A DNA stretch of 64,000 bases from JBBIPA01 sp963820495 (GTDB lineage Bacteria > Chloroflexota > Dehalococcoidia > GIF9 > UBA5629). The first letter of the stretch is position 1. Each line of letters opens with the position of its first letter. A program made the translations under genes and the position numbers. The notes beneath the pieces were generated by a model that searched no databases, was not told the origin of the DNA, and was given only the letters and a program-made list of their open reading frames with translations. Shown here in pieces: positions 1-8,985 of this stretch. The DNA is taken from NCBI GenBank assembly GCA_963820495.1, contig CAWGAF010000001.1, forward strand, positions 744,001 to 808,000, written 5' to 3'.

Positions 1-1
1 A

Positions 2-493
2 GTGTCCCAAGCGGAAACAACTAAGATCAATAGAAAGGAGGCTAGGCCAGGTAAGAAATACCATGCCTTTATAGCACATGCATCTGAAGATGAAAAAGAG
101 GTAGTCAATCCTCTGTATGTCGCTCTGCGAGAGAAAGGATTGAAAGTCTGGTATGACAAATTTGTTCTTGACATAGGTGATAATATAGTCCACAAGGTAC
201 AGCAGGGATTATTGGAAAGCTGGTATGGTATAGTTGTATTAAGCCATCATTTCTTCAACAAAGGGTTCCCCCGAGCCGAATTAGACGCATTACTCAATAT
301 TGAAATGGAAATGTCTATTGATAAGTCAATTATTCTTCCCATATGGCATAGAATTGATAAGTCCGAGGTAGATGCAAAATCTGTCTTCCTAGGTGGGAAA
401 TGGGCTTACAAAACTAGTGAGAAGAGTATTGAGCAAATAGCCTCGGGAATTTACACTAAAATTATTAAAGACAATTTTCCCATAATTGAATAA
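2..493 (+). CDS. TIR-domain protein
   Basis: This encodes about 163 residues that are nearly all one TIR domain (roughly residues 18-155). The N-terminal strand reads YHAFIAHASED, followed by the helix region PLYVALREKGLKVWYD, and the motif FPRAELDALL places a glutamate at about residue 93 where NAD-cleaving TIR domains carry the catalytic Glu. Bacterial TIR proteins of this sort often act as NADase effectors in phage defence or as signalling scaffolds; which applies here is not visible. The first codon is a GTG at base 2, so the true start may lie outside the window and an upstream domain or partner gene may be missing. The region is AT-rich compared with the next gene. No second defence gene is seen downstream. 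Confidence 0.8.
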   Translation: MSQAETTKINRKEARPGKKYHAFIAHASEDEKEVVNPLYVALREKGLKVWYDKFVLDIGDNIVHKVQQGLLESWYGIVVLSHHFFNKGFPRAELDALLNIEMEMSIDKSIILPIWHRIDKSEVDAKSVFLGGKWAYKTSEKSIEQIASGIYTKIIKDNFPIIE

Positions 494-742
494 GATAGGT
501 TGTTTTATTAAAATCGTGCGAATGAATCAGACGAGTAATTGGATGATTCCAGAGATCATTCAATAAATTCCAAATATCAATAGTTCTGTAATACATTACG
601 CTAAAAGTATAGTGTGCGAAATTTCAGTTCTATATTTATTGCGATAAGTACTTTAAACAATCAAATATAATAGCTCCAATAGTTGAGAATACCATCATTA
701 TATAATGTCGTTCGGATAATACTATCGGTTGGATAGCAGAAA

Positions 743-2293
743 ATGCCCGAAGCCGATCTCATACTGCATAACGCCAATATACTGACCATGGACTCCAGAT
801 ATACCCATGCCAGTTGGGTTGCTATCCGCGATGGCAAAGTGCTGGCGCTATCAGGTAAAGAGGACTTCGACCCATTAAAAGGTGCTGCCACAGAAGTTAT
901 AGATTGCCAGGACATGACGATTTTGCCTGGTTTTCATGATGCCCACTGCCATCCTGTAGGTTTTGCCGAAAGCCTGGTCAGCCCTGACCTGAGTCGCCCT
1001 ACCGTGCGTTCCATCTCAGATATCCAGAACAAAATCAGCGAAGTGGCAACGAATACACCAGCAGGAAATTGGATTAGAGCCAGGGGTTACAGCGAGTTCT
1101 ATCTAGCCGAGAAACACCACCCCACCCGCTGGGACCTGGACAAAGCCACCACCACCCACCCAGTAAAGCTAACTCACCGTTCAGGACACGCCCATGTGTT
1201 AAATAGTCTGGGATTAAAACTCGCCGGTATCTCTATCGATACCACCGAACCTTCTGGCAGTATCATCGAGCGAGACCTGGAGACAGGTGAACCTAACGGC
1301 GTGCTCTATGAAATGGGTTCTTATCTGGCAGAGGTAATACCATCCTTAACAGATGATGAAATGGAACAAGGTATCAGGTTAGCCAGCGAACAGCTAGTCT
1401 CTTCAGGCATAACCTCGGTACAGGACGCCTCTGTGCGCAATGGAGTCCAGCGCTGGCAGAAGTTCCAGCAGTGGAAAAATCGCGGCAGCTTCAAACCCCG
1501 GATAAGCATGATGATAGGCTTGGAAGCTTTGGAGCAATTTCAAGAGCGAGGCTTGTTGCCCCAAACTAGTGATAATCAATTACAACTTGGTAGCGTGAAG
1601 ATAATCGTACACAGAGCCACCGGACAGCTTAATCCCACTCAGCAGGAGCTAAATGAAAAAGTGCTGCAAATACATAAACTGGGCTTTCAGGTCGCCATGC
1701 ACGCTGTTGAAGAAACCACTATAGCAGCAGCTTATCTGGCTCTGGATTATGCGCTGAACAATCTTCCTCGCGCTGACCACCGCCATCGTATCGAGCATTG
1801 TTCGGTATGCCAGCCAGAGATGGCTAGACTCCTGGCTTCACTGGGTGTGGCTATAGTCACCCAGCCAGCCTTTATTTATTACAACGGCGAGAGATATCTG
1901 AATACCGTACCCACCAAGCAGATTGAACACCTATATCCTTTAGCCACACTTGCCAAGGCAGGGCTCAAGGTGGCGGTTGGTTCCGATTGTCCCGTGGTAC
2001 CGCCCAATCCACTTAGCGGCATCTACGCCGCAGCTTCACGAATTGCTGAAACAGGTCAAAGCGTTGCGCCTAAACAACGCATCACTGCAATAGATGCGAT
2101 ACACATGTACACGAAAGGCTCTGCTTATTCCTGCTTCCAGGAAAACATCAAAGGCTCCCTAACCCCAGGCAAGCTTGCCGACCTCATAGTGTTGAGCGAT
2201 AACCCTGCGGAGGTAAACACAGAGGAAATAAAGGGATTGGAAGTCAAAATGACCATAATCGATGGAAAAATCGTGTGGGGAAAAGAACTTTAG
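743..2293 (+). CDS. YtcJ-like amidohydrolase (Amidohydrolase_3)
   Basis: This 516-residue protein is a cytoplasmic metal-dependent hydrolase of the amidohydrolase superfamily, YtcJ/AepA type. The N-terminal beta sandwich begins ADLILHNANILTMD. The metal-binding HxH is in FHDAHCHP, later ligands are likely in MHAVEE and HRIEHC, and the catalytic Asp is in VGSDCPV. The C-terminus has the typical GSLTPGKLADLIVLSDNP segment followed by a return to the beta sandwich. The family cleaves amide or related bonds of varied small molecules and the substrate cannot be read from sequence. The ATG at 743 is preceded by only a weak ribosome site. It converges with the binding-protein gene and shares a bidirectional terminator with it. 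Confidence 0.87.
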   Translation: MPEADLILHNANILTMDSRYTHASWVAIRDGKVLALSGKEDFDPLKGAATEVIDCQDMTILPGFHDAHCHPVGFAESLVSPDLSRPTVRSISDIQNKISEVATNTPAGNWIRARGYSEFYLAEKHHPTRWDLDKATTTHPVKLTHRSGHAHVLNSLGLKLAGISIDTTEPSGSIIERDLETGEPNGVLYEMGSYLAEVIPSLTDDEMEQGIRLASEQLVSSGITSVQDASVRNGVQRWQKFQQWKNRGSFKPRISMMIGLEALEQFQERGLLPQTSDNQLQLGSVKIIVHRATGQLNPTQQELNEKVLQIHKLGFQVAMHAVEETTIAAAYLALDYALNNLPRADHRHRIEHCSVCQPEMARLLASLGVAIVTQPAFIYYNGERYLNTVPTKQIEHLYPLATLAKAGLKVAVGSDCPVVPPNPLSGIYAAASRIAETGQSVAPKQRITAIDAIHMYTKGSAYSCFQENIKGSLTPGKLADLIVLSDNPAEVNTEEIKGLEVKMTIIDGKIVWGKEL

Positions 2294-2347
2294 CCAGATG
2301 AAAAAAGCGAGAGACCTAAACCTGTAGGGATCAACGATAGGATATAG

Positions 2348-2383
2348 AAAAGGGGGACAGTTTTTAATTGTCTGTCCCCCTTT
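2348..2383. terminator. Bidirectional intrinsic terminator
   Basis: The arms GGGGGACAG (2352-2360) and CTGTCCCCC (2372-2380) pair perfectly, and flanking A and T runs lengthen the stem. The hairpin lies between two convergent genes, so it can end transcription from both sides. Confidence 0.85.
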
Positions 2384-2398
2384 CCACTTAGTTGTAAC

Positions 2399-3631
2399 TT
2401 ATGGCATCCAGGTGTCAAACCACTTAATAAACTCTGTTTCTCCTTTATTAAGACGACACACAGAAGCAGGACCAAATACTATGTGCTTAATGTTCCAAGG
2501 CGGCTCGCCACCTCCCAATCTTGCCGGTCCCCTGGCAGTTTCAAAATTATCCATGCTTTCCCAGGCGTTCTTTACATCGGTTGGGTCAATGCTTTGCGCT
2601 TTCTCTATTGCCTGTATCGTAACCCACATGGCATCCCAGAACTCGGTCCCGTCGGGATCGAAGGGGTCCTGATGGGTAGCATCCCATTTCTTAGCCATCT
2701 CCTGTATCAGCGCAGGTGTATTTGCAGTGTCATACGGGTTATAGGAATTCCAGGTGTAGTTATCTGCTAATTCTTTACCCACCATCATTACCAGTACCAG
2801 CGGGCTTCCTGGGACAGGGGCAAATATAGGGCCTGTGTAACCTGCCTGACGACCCTGTTTCAGACAATTAGCCGCATTTTGCGGCATTTTCAAACCGGTA
2901 TCCACGCCATCAGGTTTCATCATCAGGATTTTATTCCACTCAGGGGTATATTCGGGCGACTCAAACGGGTGGAGTATCACTTCCATGGGTTCAAGCCCCA
3001 TCGATTTAGCTATACCCTGATCTATCTCTGCAGTCATACGCCCTCCTTCTTCATCCTCGGCAAGATAGCCCACTGTTTTCATTCCGGGATTGGCTGCAAT
3101 CACGGTTTGATAAATAGGGGCTGTTGTAGCAGGAAAGGGATAATTGGCATAAAAAGTATATGGTTTATCAGGCCATATCGCAGAACTTCTGATACCAGTT
3201 AATACAACCCCTGCTTTCTCAGTGACAGTAGACATGCCTTCAATTAGTATTGGTACCACCCCACCGATAACAAACTTGCAATTTTCCTGATGCACAAGCT
3301 TGGTGGCAGCAGTTACACAATTTGCTGCGTCCCAATGACCATCCTCATAAACCAATTCAACCTTATAGTTCTCGCCTTTAATGTTGACTCCGCCTTTTTC
3401 GTTGTTAATCCAGTCAACAAACATGAGCTCCATGTCTTTGCCCATTAGCTCATGTATGGAGCCAGGACCGGTCAACCCCAAAACAGCACCAATCTTAATG
3501 ACTTTGGCTTCTGGTGCTGGAGTTGGCGTTGGTGTCGGTGTTGGTGTCGGCGTTGTCGGTTGGGCACAACCGCCCAGAACCAGGGCGGATACTAGCACAA
3601 CCATCGCCAAGATAATAAATAACTTTTTCAT
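2399..3631 (-). CDS. Liv-type ABC transporter substrate-binding lipoprotein
   Basis: This 410-residue protein is a periplasmic-binding-fold type I receptor of the branched-chain amino acid (LivJ/LivK) class. Its signal peptide ends in the lipobox LVLGGC with Cys22 as the lipidation site. A low-complexity Thr-Pro linker follows (about residues 25-40), then the domain starts at IKIGAVLGLTGPGS. The family binds amino acids, amides or aromatic acids outside the membrane and hands them to an ABC permease. No permease or ATPase lies next to it, so it is an orphan receptor here. A strong AAGGAGG site precedes the ATG. A paralogue of the same class sits at 40619-42004. Confidence 0.9.
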   Translation of the reverse strand: MKKLFIILAMVVLVSALVLGGCAQPTTPTPTPTPTPTPAPEAKVIKIGAVLGLTGPGSIHELMGKDMELMFVDWINNEKGGVNIKGENYKVELVYEDGHWDAANCVTAATKLVHQENCKFVIGGVVPILIEGMSTVTEKAGVVLTGIRSSAIWPDKPYTFYANYPFPATTAPIYQTVIAANPGMKTVGYLAEDEEGGRMTAEIDQGIAKSMGLEPMEVILHPFESPEYTPEWNKILMMKPDGVDTGLKMPQNAANCLKQGRQAGYTGPIFAPVPGSPLVLVMMVGKELADNYTWNSYNPYDTANTPALIQEMAKKWDATHQDPFDPDGTEFWDAMWVTIQAIEKAQSIDPTDVKNAWESMDNFETARGPARLGGGEPPWNIKHIVFGPASVCRLNKGETEFIKWFDTWMP

Positions 3632-4120
3632 ACGTTTCCTCCTTTTTTAATTTAGACTAAGTATACACTGGTAGACTACTGTTACAATTGACCTCCTTTT
3701 CTTGTATCTATTTCATGGTAGATTCGGTATAAACCGCTGAAACCTTGCCAGACTAAAACAGCGGGAATTCTTCAATTGCGCTTTGAAACGACTTCGTTGT
3801 CATGCAAGTTTCACATATTGAAATTGTATTTCGCTCACCACAGGACAGCCCAAATTTAGCACAGCCTGTAACAGTTGTCAATATGCTTGTAGCTCAAATA
3901 TCATCGAGGTCGCATGATGACTTTTATTAGGAATTTAATGGATGATTAAATAAATTACCGTACAGCCTGCCACGTCATGTCATGCCTCGCAGATTCGGCT
4001 GCCAATGACAATGACAGTCATTTTAACCATAAAAAAATAGGAAAACGGAACAAGAGGGTAAGAGCAACAAAAACCCCTCTGAGATATTCAAATAGAGCTA
4101 AAGTAAAAAACGATAGGTGA
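3632..4120. other. Intergenic region, no gene seen
   Basis: About 490 bases lie between the start of the binding-protein gene and the 3' end of the second desulforedoxin gene. I see no coding sequence, RNA gene or clear terminator. The promoter of the binding-protein gene must lie in its low-coordinate part. Confidence 0.5.
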
Positions 4121-4261
4121 TTAGTCAGACGAAGGTAGTGCTCGAGGTTCCTGCAATTCCATGGGCTTACCGCAGCATTGCACAGCACCTTCACCACCCT
4201 TGGTGCACAACACCTCAGTGCCACAAGCCTGACACTTAAATCTTTTACCCAGTTGATTCAT
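4121..4261 (-). CDS. Desulforedoxin-like FeS4 protein (second of pair)
   Basis: A 46-residue gene, read directly from the minus strand, begins MNQLGKRFKCQACGTE. It has Cys10, Cys13, Cys29 and Cys30, which is exactly the C-x2-C-x15-C-C pattern of desulforedoxin and of the N-terminal domain of desulfoferrodoxin. That pattern binds one iron by four cysteines and carries single electrons in anaerobes, often for superoxide or peroxide reduction. The segment CCGKPMEL matches the CCGxxM ending of the family. A good AAGGAG site lies 8 bases before the ATG. It follows a paralogue by 44 bases and adds a 10-residue tail. Confidence 0.85.
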   Translation of the reverse strand: MNQLGKRFKCQACGTEVLCTKGGEGAVQCCGKPMELQEPRALPSSD

Positions 4262-4305
4262 GAAGCTGTCTCCTTATCACTCTAATCAATTTATGCTTGA
4301 CAGCA

Positions 4306-4425
4306 CTATTTCTTTATCTCCATAGGCTGACCGCAGCAGCTCAATGTGCCATTACCAGCCTTGGTGACGATAAATTCAGAGTTGCATTTCTTGCAAATGT
4401 ATCTCTTACCCATTTCATTGGCCAT
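4306..4425 (-). CDS. Desulforedoxin-like FeS4 protein (first of pair)
   Basis: This 39-residue gene begins MANEMGKRYICKKCNSE and ends CCGQPMEIKK. Cys11, Cys14, Cys30 and Cys31 give the same C-x2-C-x15-C-C spacing as its neighbour, so it should also form a rubredoxin-like single-iron centre. It starts 72 bases after the acyl-CoA synthetase stop on the same strand and is probably co-transcribed with it. A GGGAGG sequence lies 13 bases before the first ATG, which is rather far. A second in-frame ATG (Met5) exists but is farther still. The two desulforedoxins look like a tandem duplication. Confidence 0.85.
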   Translation of the reverse strand: MANEMGKRYICKKCNSEFIVTKAGNGTLSCCGQPMEIKK

Positions 4426-4497
4426 AACTTTGTTTAAACCTCCCGGACTTAATATTTTAGCTTCAAAACCTTAAAAAGGCAAGTTTGGCAAAAAGAT

Positions 4498-6057
4498 TTA
4501 TGGTTGCCCATACGTTTCGCGGAGTTGTTTTCTCAGCACCTTGCCCAGAGTGTTGCGAGGCAACTCAGCAACGAAAACTACTGACCTTGGTCTCTTGAAA
4601 CTTGCCAGCTTGACGCGGCAATGTTCCATAATCTCTTCTTCAGTGGCAGTCTCGCCTTTCTTAAGCACCACTATGGCTTTAGGTACCTGTCCCCACTCCG
4701 GGTCAGACACGCCGATTACGGCAGCTTCTTCCACTTTAGGATGAGAATAAAGGGCATTTTCCACTTCCTCCGGAGAGATATTTTCACCACCCCGGATAAT
4801 CATATCATCACCACGTCCTGCCAGAAATACATATCCTTCCTCGTCCATCCAGCCTCTATCGCTGGTGATTAGCCAGCCATCAGGCGTAAAAGCTTTCTTG
4901 GTTTTTTCTTCATCCTGCCAGTAGCCGGACATGATGCGCGGGCCTTTAGCCACAATATCGCCAATTTGCCCAAGAGGCAGCGTTTCGCCGTTTTCGCCAA
5001 GAATCTTTACCTGCACATCAGGCAGGGGTTTGCCGATTGACGATGCCAACCTTTTCAATTTCTTCTGCTTTTCCTCTTCGGTTCCTTCGATGATATGGTC
5101 TTCAGGTCCCAAAGCAGTTATTGTGGAAGCAGTTTCTGTCTGTCCGAAGGCATTGATAAACTTAACCCAGGGTAATACCTTCATCGCTTTGGTAATTACC
5201 TCAAAGGGCATAGCAGAAGCGCCATAGGTTACCACTTTGAGACTACTCAGATCGTATTTTGAAAAATCCGGATTATCTACAACTTGTTTGAGCATGGTGG
5301 GCACCAGCATGGCGCGGGTGGCACGCTCCTGTTGCACAGCTTTCATCCACTCGTTCACCTCGAACTGCCTCATCATTACCAGTGTTCTGCCGCCATAGAT
5401 AGCAGCCAGCATTGCCTGAATGCCAGCTACGTGATACAGCGGCACCGTGAGCAGATTCCTTTCCTCCGTATCCGGGCTGGCAGGGTCTACATTCCCCAGT
5501 ACATAACCGACAAACCCACTATGTCTCAGCGGCACCCCTTTAGGTCTGCCTGTAGTGCCAGCAGTGTACATCAGAATGGTAACATCTTCGTCACCGATAT
5601 CGATTATTACCTCGTCATCAGGAGCCGAATTAATCAGGTCACCGTAAAATTGCATACCAGCCACTTTGTCATCTAAGGAGATGCTATGCTTAATATTGGG
5701 CAAATTGGGCAGAATAGTGCGTACTAAATCTAAATATCTCTTGCCTGCAAACAGGACTTTAGCCTCGGCATGGCTGGACATATAGCTGAGCTCGTCTTCC
5801 TTGGCTCGGAAATTCAGTGGCACATAGATAGCATCCAGCCGGGCAGCCGCGAAGTATACTTCCAGACATTCAGGGCAATTAACCTGAAGCATGGCTACGC
5901 GATCGCCTTTCTTAATCCCGAGCTTGGCCAGAGCGTTGCCCAGCTTGTTAACGCGCTGGCTCAATTGGGAATAAGTGATCCTTTTCCCCTCAAAGACAAT
6001 GGCATCCCGATCAGGGCAAATGGCAGTGGATATGCTGAGAAAATCTGTCGTGTTCAT
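4498..6057 (-). CDS. Acyl-CoA synthetase (AMP-forming, class I adenylating)
   Basis: This 519-residue enzyme should activate a carboxylic acid with ATP to an acyl-adenylate and then to a CoA thioester in the cytoplasm. The phosphate loop YTAGTTGRPKG, the FGQTETAS motif, the hinge region SDRGWMDEEGYVFLAGRGDDMI and the C-terminal catalytic Lys in PRNTLGKVLRK are all present. Length is normal for medium- or long-chain and aromatic-acid ligases. I place the start at the ATG at 6057 because GGAGGAG lies 7 bases before it; an upstream TTG would overlap this ribosome site. The two desulforedoxin genes follow it. The substrate is unknown; an aromatic or fatty acid is plausible given the crotonases and the ring-attacking enzymes in the window. 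Confidence 0.92.
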   Translation of the reverse strand: MNTTDFLSISTAICPDRDAIVFEGKRITYSQLSQRVNKLGNALAKLGIKKGDRVAMLQVNCPECLEVYFAAARLDAIYVPLNFRAKEDELSYMSSHAEAKVLFAGKRYLDLVRTILPNLPNIKHSISLDDKVAGMQFYGDLINSAPDDEVIIDIGDEDVTILMYTAGTTGRPKGVPLRHSGFVGYVLGNVDPASPDTEERNLLTVPLYHVAGIQAMLAAIYGGRTLVMMRQFEVNEWMKAVQQERATRAMLVPTMLKQVVDNPDFSKYDLSSLKVVTYGASAMPFEVITKAMKVLPWVKFINAFGQTETASTITALGPEDHIIEGTEEEKQKKLKRLASSIGKPLPDVQVKILGENGETLPLGQIGDIVAKGPRIMSGYWQDEEKTKKAFTPDGWLITSDRGWMDEEGYVFLAGRGDDMIIRGGENISPEEVENALYSHPKVEEAAVIGVSDPEWGQVPKAIVVLKKGETATEEEIMEHCRVKLASFKRPRSVVFVAELPRNTLGKVLRKQLRETYGQP

Positions 6058-6207
6058 ACTACGCTCCTCCAAACATTTTTTTCAAAGGGTTGCCTCCCCG
6101 GGTTTGTTCAAAAATTGATAACTCTGGCGACAGCCAGCTTAAAATAATAACTGGAAGGTTGCCTTTAGTCAACTGGGCTTGGCCCAGCCGCCGGAAGTGC
6201 AGGATAT

Positions 6208-6909
6208 TTAAAGGTACACAGCCCCATAATCTCTCTTTAAATATGCGGTGTCGTATTTCTCTGGCTTACTGCCAGGTGAAACTCCTGCTTCATCCAAAAT
6301 TGCTCTTGTTACGTATATCGGGGCTTTAACTCGAAGGGCAATAGCAATAGCATCGCTAGGACGGGAGTCGATTTTCAGTTTCATCCAGTTAGCGCTAAGG
6401 ACAATATTGGCATAAAAAATACCATCCTTAAGGTCGTTGATAACAATATAATCAATTTTAGTTCCCATTTTATCCATAATAGAACAAACTAAGTCAGGAG
6501 TTAGGGGACGGGGTACTTCCTCCCCTTCCAGAACAACCGCTATAGCATTTACCTCGGTAAAACCGATTAAGAGGGGGAGATAAGTGTCACCGCCTTTCTG
6601 CTTCAAAATTACCACTGGCTGATTGGTAATCTGGCTGATTCCGACATTGTCCACAACCATTTCCACCATACCATCCTCCAGAGCTGTCTCCTGTTTTCCT
6701 ATTGCTCTGAGATGGTTAGCAAAATCATTGTCACCCAACCACCTTACTGCATCACTAAGCCCGCTGGGTATAAAAACTGAGCAGACTACCAGCACAAAGA
6801 TGACTATGAGACAACCGAGCAAGCACCATTTCGCCCTGCTCAGCTTTCTTTTCTTAGCAACTTTTTGCTGATTGTCGGTTCCGCTGTTTGGCTCTATCAT
6901 TTCGGACAT
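6208..6909 (-). CDS. Membrane-anchored DUF151 (bifunctional nuclease family) protein
   Basis: This 233-residue protein has a charged N-terminus, one transmembrane helix (about residues 29-50) and a BFN/DUF151 domain from about residue 78. The typical family segments are PVVILKQKGGDTYLPLLIG, the conserved IDSRPSDAIAIALRVKAPIYV and the closing loop. DUF151 proteins have been described as nucleases in plants and Thermotoga, but the bacterial role is not settled. The N-terminal anchor is an addition to the usual soluble domain of about 140-160 residues. It is transcribed in the same direction as the acyl-CoA synthetase with a gap of about 150 bases. Confidence 0.85.
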   Translation of the reverse strand: MSEMIEPNSGTDNQQKVAKKRKLSRAKWCLLGCLIVIFVLVVCSVFIPSGLSDAVRWLGDNDFANHLRAIGKQETALEDGMVEMVVDNVGISQITNQPVVILKQKGGDTYLPLLIGFTEVNAIAVVLEGEEVPRPLTPDLVCSIMDKMGTKIDYIVINDLKDGIFYANIVLSANWMKLKIDSRPSDAIAIALRVKAPIYVTRAILDEAGVSPGSKPEKYDTAYLKRDYGAVYL

Positions 6910-7121
6910 CAGCTACTTCATAAAAAGAGAGGAATTTAGTCACTATTATTAACAACATCATCTTACGCTGAAAGCTCTGGGAAGACAAGAGTATTGCCTG
7001 CCATTATTGTGAGCGACAATGTAAGGGCATACCTTCAGGTGCGCCCTAGTACAGGCTTAGCCCTGTCCTCTTAACCCTATTCTCCCCACATCAGTTTGAG
7101 ACAAACCCGATTGGGTCTGCA

Positions 7122-7143
7122 GGGCGGGTTTCAAAACCCGCCC
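7122..7143. repeat. Perfect GC-rich palindrome
   Basis: The arms GGGCGGGTTT and AAACCCGCCC flank a two-base centre in the 280-base gap before the duplicated-domain lipoprotein gene. There is no T run on either side, so an intrinsic terminator is unlikely. It looks like a dispersed palindromic unit. Confidence 0.6.
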
Positions 7144-7192
7144 TTACACTATCCCTGGAGACAACGCCCGATAGGAATCTGCCCCCATTCTT

Positions 7193-7999
7193 TTACTGAA
7201 CTTTAAAGGGAACGGTAAATTTCTCCTGACCATTTAGGAAAAGCTTGACCACATAATTGCCTACAGGCCAGCCGTTTTGGGGTGGCTGCAGTTGGAAGGC
7301 TAAGTAGTAAGTCCCGCTCTCCATACCAACATCCTCATATAATACTGTATTTTTGGTTACATAGACCCACTGCGCCTTAACTTCGGTGTTGGGTGGCGCA
7401 TTGGAAAGCTTAACCGAGCAGTAAATTATTGGGGTATTAGGAGTAAAAACATCGGCCTTCTCAATAGGCACGGCTGTTGTTGAATCAATGTTTTTACACA
7501 TGGTAGCTTCACTAAGGTAAACCTCACCGCCAGGTACGGCTGACCCACTTTGCACTTTGAAAGGAACTGTCAGTTTTTCCTTTTCAGCTACAAAAAGCTT
7601 TACCTCATAGTCACCTATAGGCCAGCCTTTGTCTGGCCGTGTTATTGAAAATGAAAGATACCTCGTTCCACTACCCTGAAGAGTGTACTCAGCAATCTTA
7701 TAGTTTTTAAGGTCTTTGGCTTCACCTTGAATATAGACCCACACCGCTGTAATTTGGGTTTCAGGCGGCGCATTGGAGACTTTAACCGAACAGAAGATTT
7801 CGGTAATATCAGCCGAGAAAATATCTGTTTTCTCAACAGGTCGTTTTGTTTGCTGGTCCACGCTCTTGCACGTGGTAGCTTCGCTTAAAGAAGCCGTGGA
7901 AACATTAACCGAGACCGTACAGCCAGCCAGGGAGGTTACCAGCATCGCTAGCAAAACCAACAAACCAGCTGTTAAAATAAAGAGTTTTTTCTCTTTCAT
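7193..7999 (-). CDS. Lipoprotein with two copies of a beta-rich domain
   Basis: This 268-residue protein has a signal peptide with lipobox SLAGC (Cys27). Two related halves follow, about residues 38-150 and 160-268. Each half opens with LSEATxCK, continues with a CSVKxSNAPP motif, then a WVY strand, and ends xGWPxGxYxVKLF...TVPFKVQ. The internal duplication is obvious by eye, and one Cys pair per copy (LSEATTCK and FCSVKV) may form a disulfide. The repeat resembles Ig-like domains of surface proteins in related bacteria; no function can be assigned. The ATG is preceded by GAGGT at about 10 bases. Confidence 0.8.
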   Translation of the reverse strand: MKEKKLFILTAGLLVLLAMLVTSLAGCTVSVNVSTASLSEATTCKSVDQQTKRPVEKTDIFSADITEIFCSVKVSNAPPETQITAVWVYIQGEAKDLKNYKIAEYTLQGSGTRYLSFSITRPDKGWPIGDYEVKLFVAEKEKLTVPFKVQSGSAVPGGEVYLSEATMCKNIDSTTAVPIEKADVFTPNTPIIYCSVKLSNAPPNTEVKAQWVYVTKNTVLYEDVGMESGTYYLAFQLQPPQNGWPVGNYVVKLFLNGQEKFTVPFKVQ

Positions 8000-8415
8000 C
8001 TATAATTAGACCTCACTTTTGTTTTTAGCATTTACTTCATAAGTGTTTTCCGTGACCAGCCATCAAATCATGAGAAACATGGGAAAATACAGCCCTCTGG
8101 CCAACTCCATAGTACGCCAAAAAGTTCTTTGAGGGCAAGAAATCTAAGTACCAACTGGATGAAAATATCAATCTGATTTCTAGTTCATATATTCATCCTG
8201 ATTTCAGTGCTGTGTTAATGTTAATATAGCTTATTAAAACCCCGCGCAATACAAGACAATCACGATAAACAAGGCAAGCACTGCCACCAAATCTGTGTTG
8301 ATAATTAATTGTGTTCAAAAATTGCTAGGGCAAGACGCAAGGTGTACAATCTCAAGACAAAAAGCGGCACATCTTAGTACCGGTTATTCTAATTACTTGC
8401 AGAGGAGAGCAAAAA
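8000..8415. other. Divergent intergenic region
   Basis: About 415 bases separate the lipoprotein gene (minus) from lemA (plus). It must hold promoters for both. I see no gene, repeat or riboswitch that I can support. Confidence 0.5.
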
Positions 8416-8985
8416 ATGAAAAGAATGGGATGCATTATAGCGATAGCCCTCGTAGTCGTGGTGGTACTTGCAATCGGCGGTTGGCTAGGAGGCACATATA
8501 ATTCATTTGTAACAAAATCACAGGCGATCGATGCCCAATGGGGACAGGTTGAAACACAATACCAGCGGCGCTTTGACCTTATCCCTAATCTGGTGAATTC
8601 AGTTAAGGGACTCATGGCTCAGGAGAAGACTGTGTTTGATAATATAGCCCAGGCACGTACCAAGTACGGCAGTGCTACTACAGTTAACGAGAAGGCGGCG
8701 GCAGCTGGTGAACTTGAGACTGCACTGGGAAGGCTGCTGGTTGTGGTGGAAAATTATCCAGAAATCCGATCCAGTACGGCCGTGGTCGGCTTGATGGATG
8801 AGCTGGCGGGAACCGAGAATAGAATAAGCGTGGAACGACGGCGTTACAACGACCTTGTCCAGAGCTATAATACTTCCATAAAGACATTTCCCAACAATAT
8901 GATAGCGGGGATGTTCGGTTTCACAGAAAAAGAATATTTTAAGTCAGTGTCCGGAGCTGACCTGGCGCCAAAAGTCGAGTTCTAA
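8416..8985 (+). CDS. lemA: LemA family membrane protein
   Basis: This 189-residue protein has an N-terminal transmembrane helix (about residues 5-28) and then a long helical domain exposed outside the cytoplasm. The family hallmark QRRFDLIPNLVNSVKG appears at about residues 53-68, followed by the AQARTKYG and LLVVVENYPEIRSS segments. LemA proteins are widespread and their biochemical role is unclear. They are typically encoded next to a TPM-domain protein, as here: the stop codon overlaps the start of the next gene by one base. A GAGGAGAG ribosome site precedes the ATG. Confidence 0.93.
   Translation: MKRMGCIIAIALVVVVVLAIGGWLGGTYNSFVTKSQAIDAQWGQVETQYQRRFDLIPNLVNSVKGLMAQEKTVFDNIAQARTKYGSATTVNEKAAAAGELETALGRLLVVVENYPEIRSSTAVVGLMDELAGTENRISVERRRYNDLVQSYNTSIKTFPNNMIAGMFGFTEKEYFKSVSGADLAPKVEF

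Noticed and set aside
3381..3650. Gly/Val repeat frame on the plus strand opposite the binding-protein gene
   Set aside because: It is the antisense of the Thr-Pro linker and not a separate gene.
4018..4224. Minus-strand frame of 68 codons over the second desulforedoxin gene
   Set aside because: The desulforedoxin frame has conserved cysteines and a ribosome site; this one has neither.
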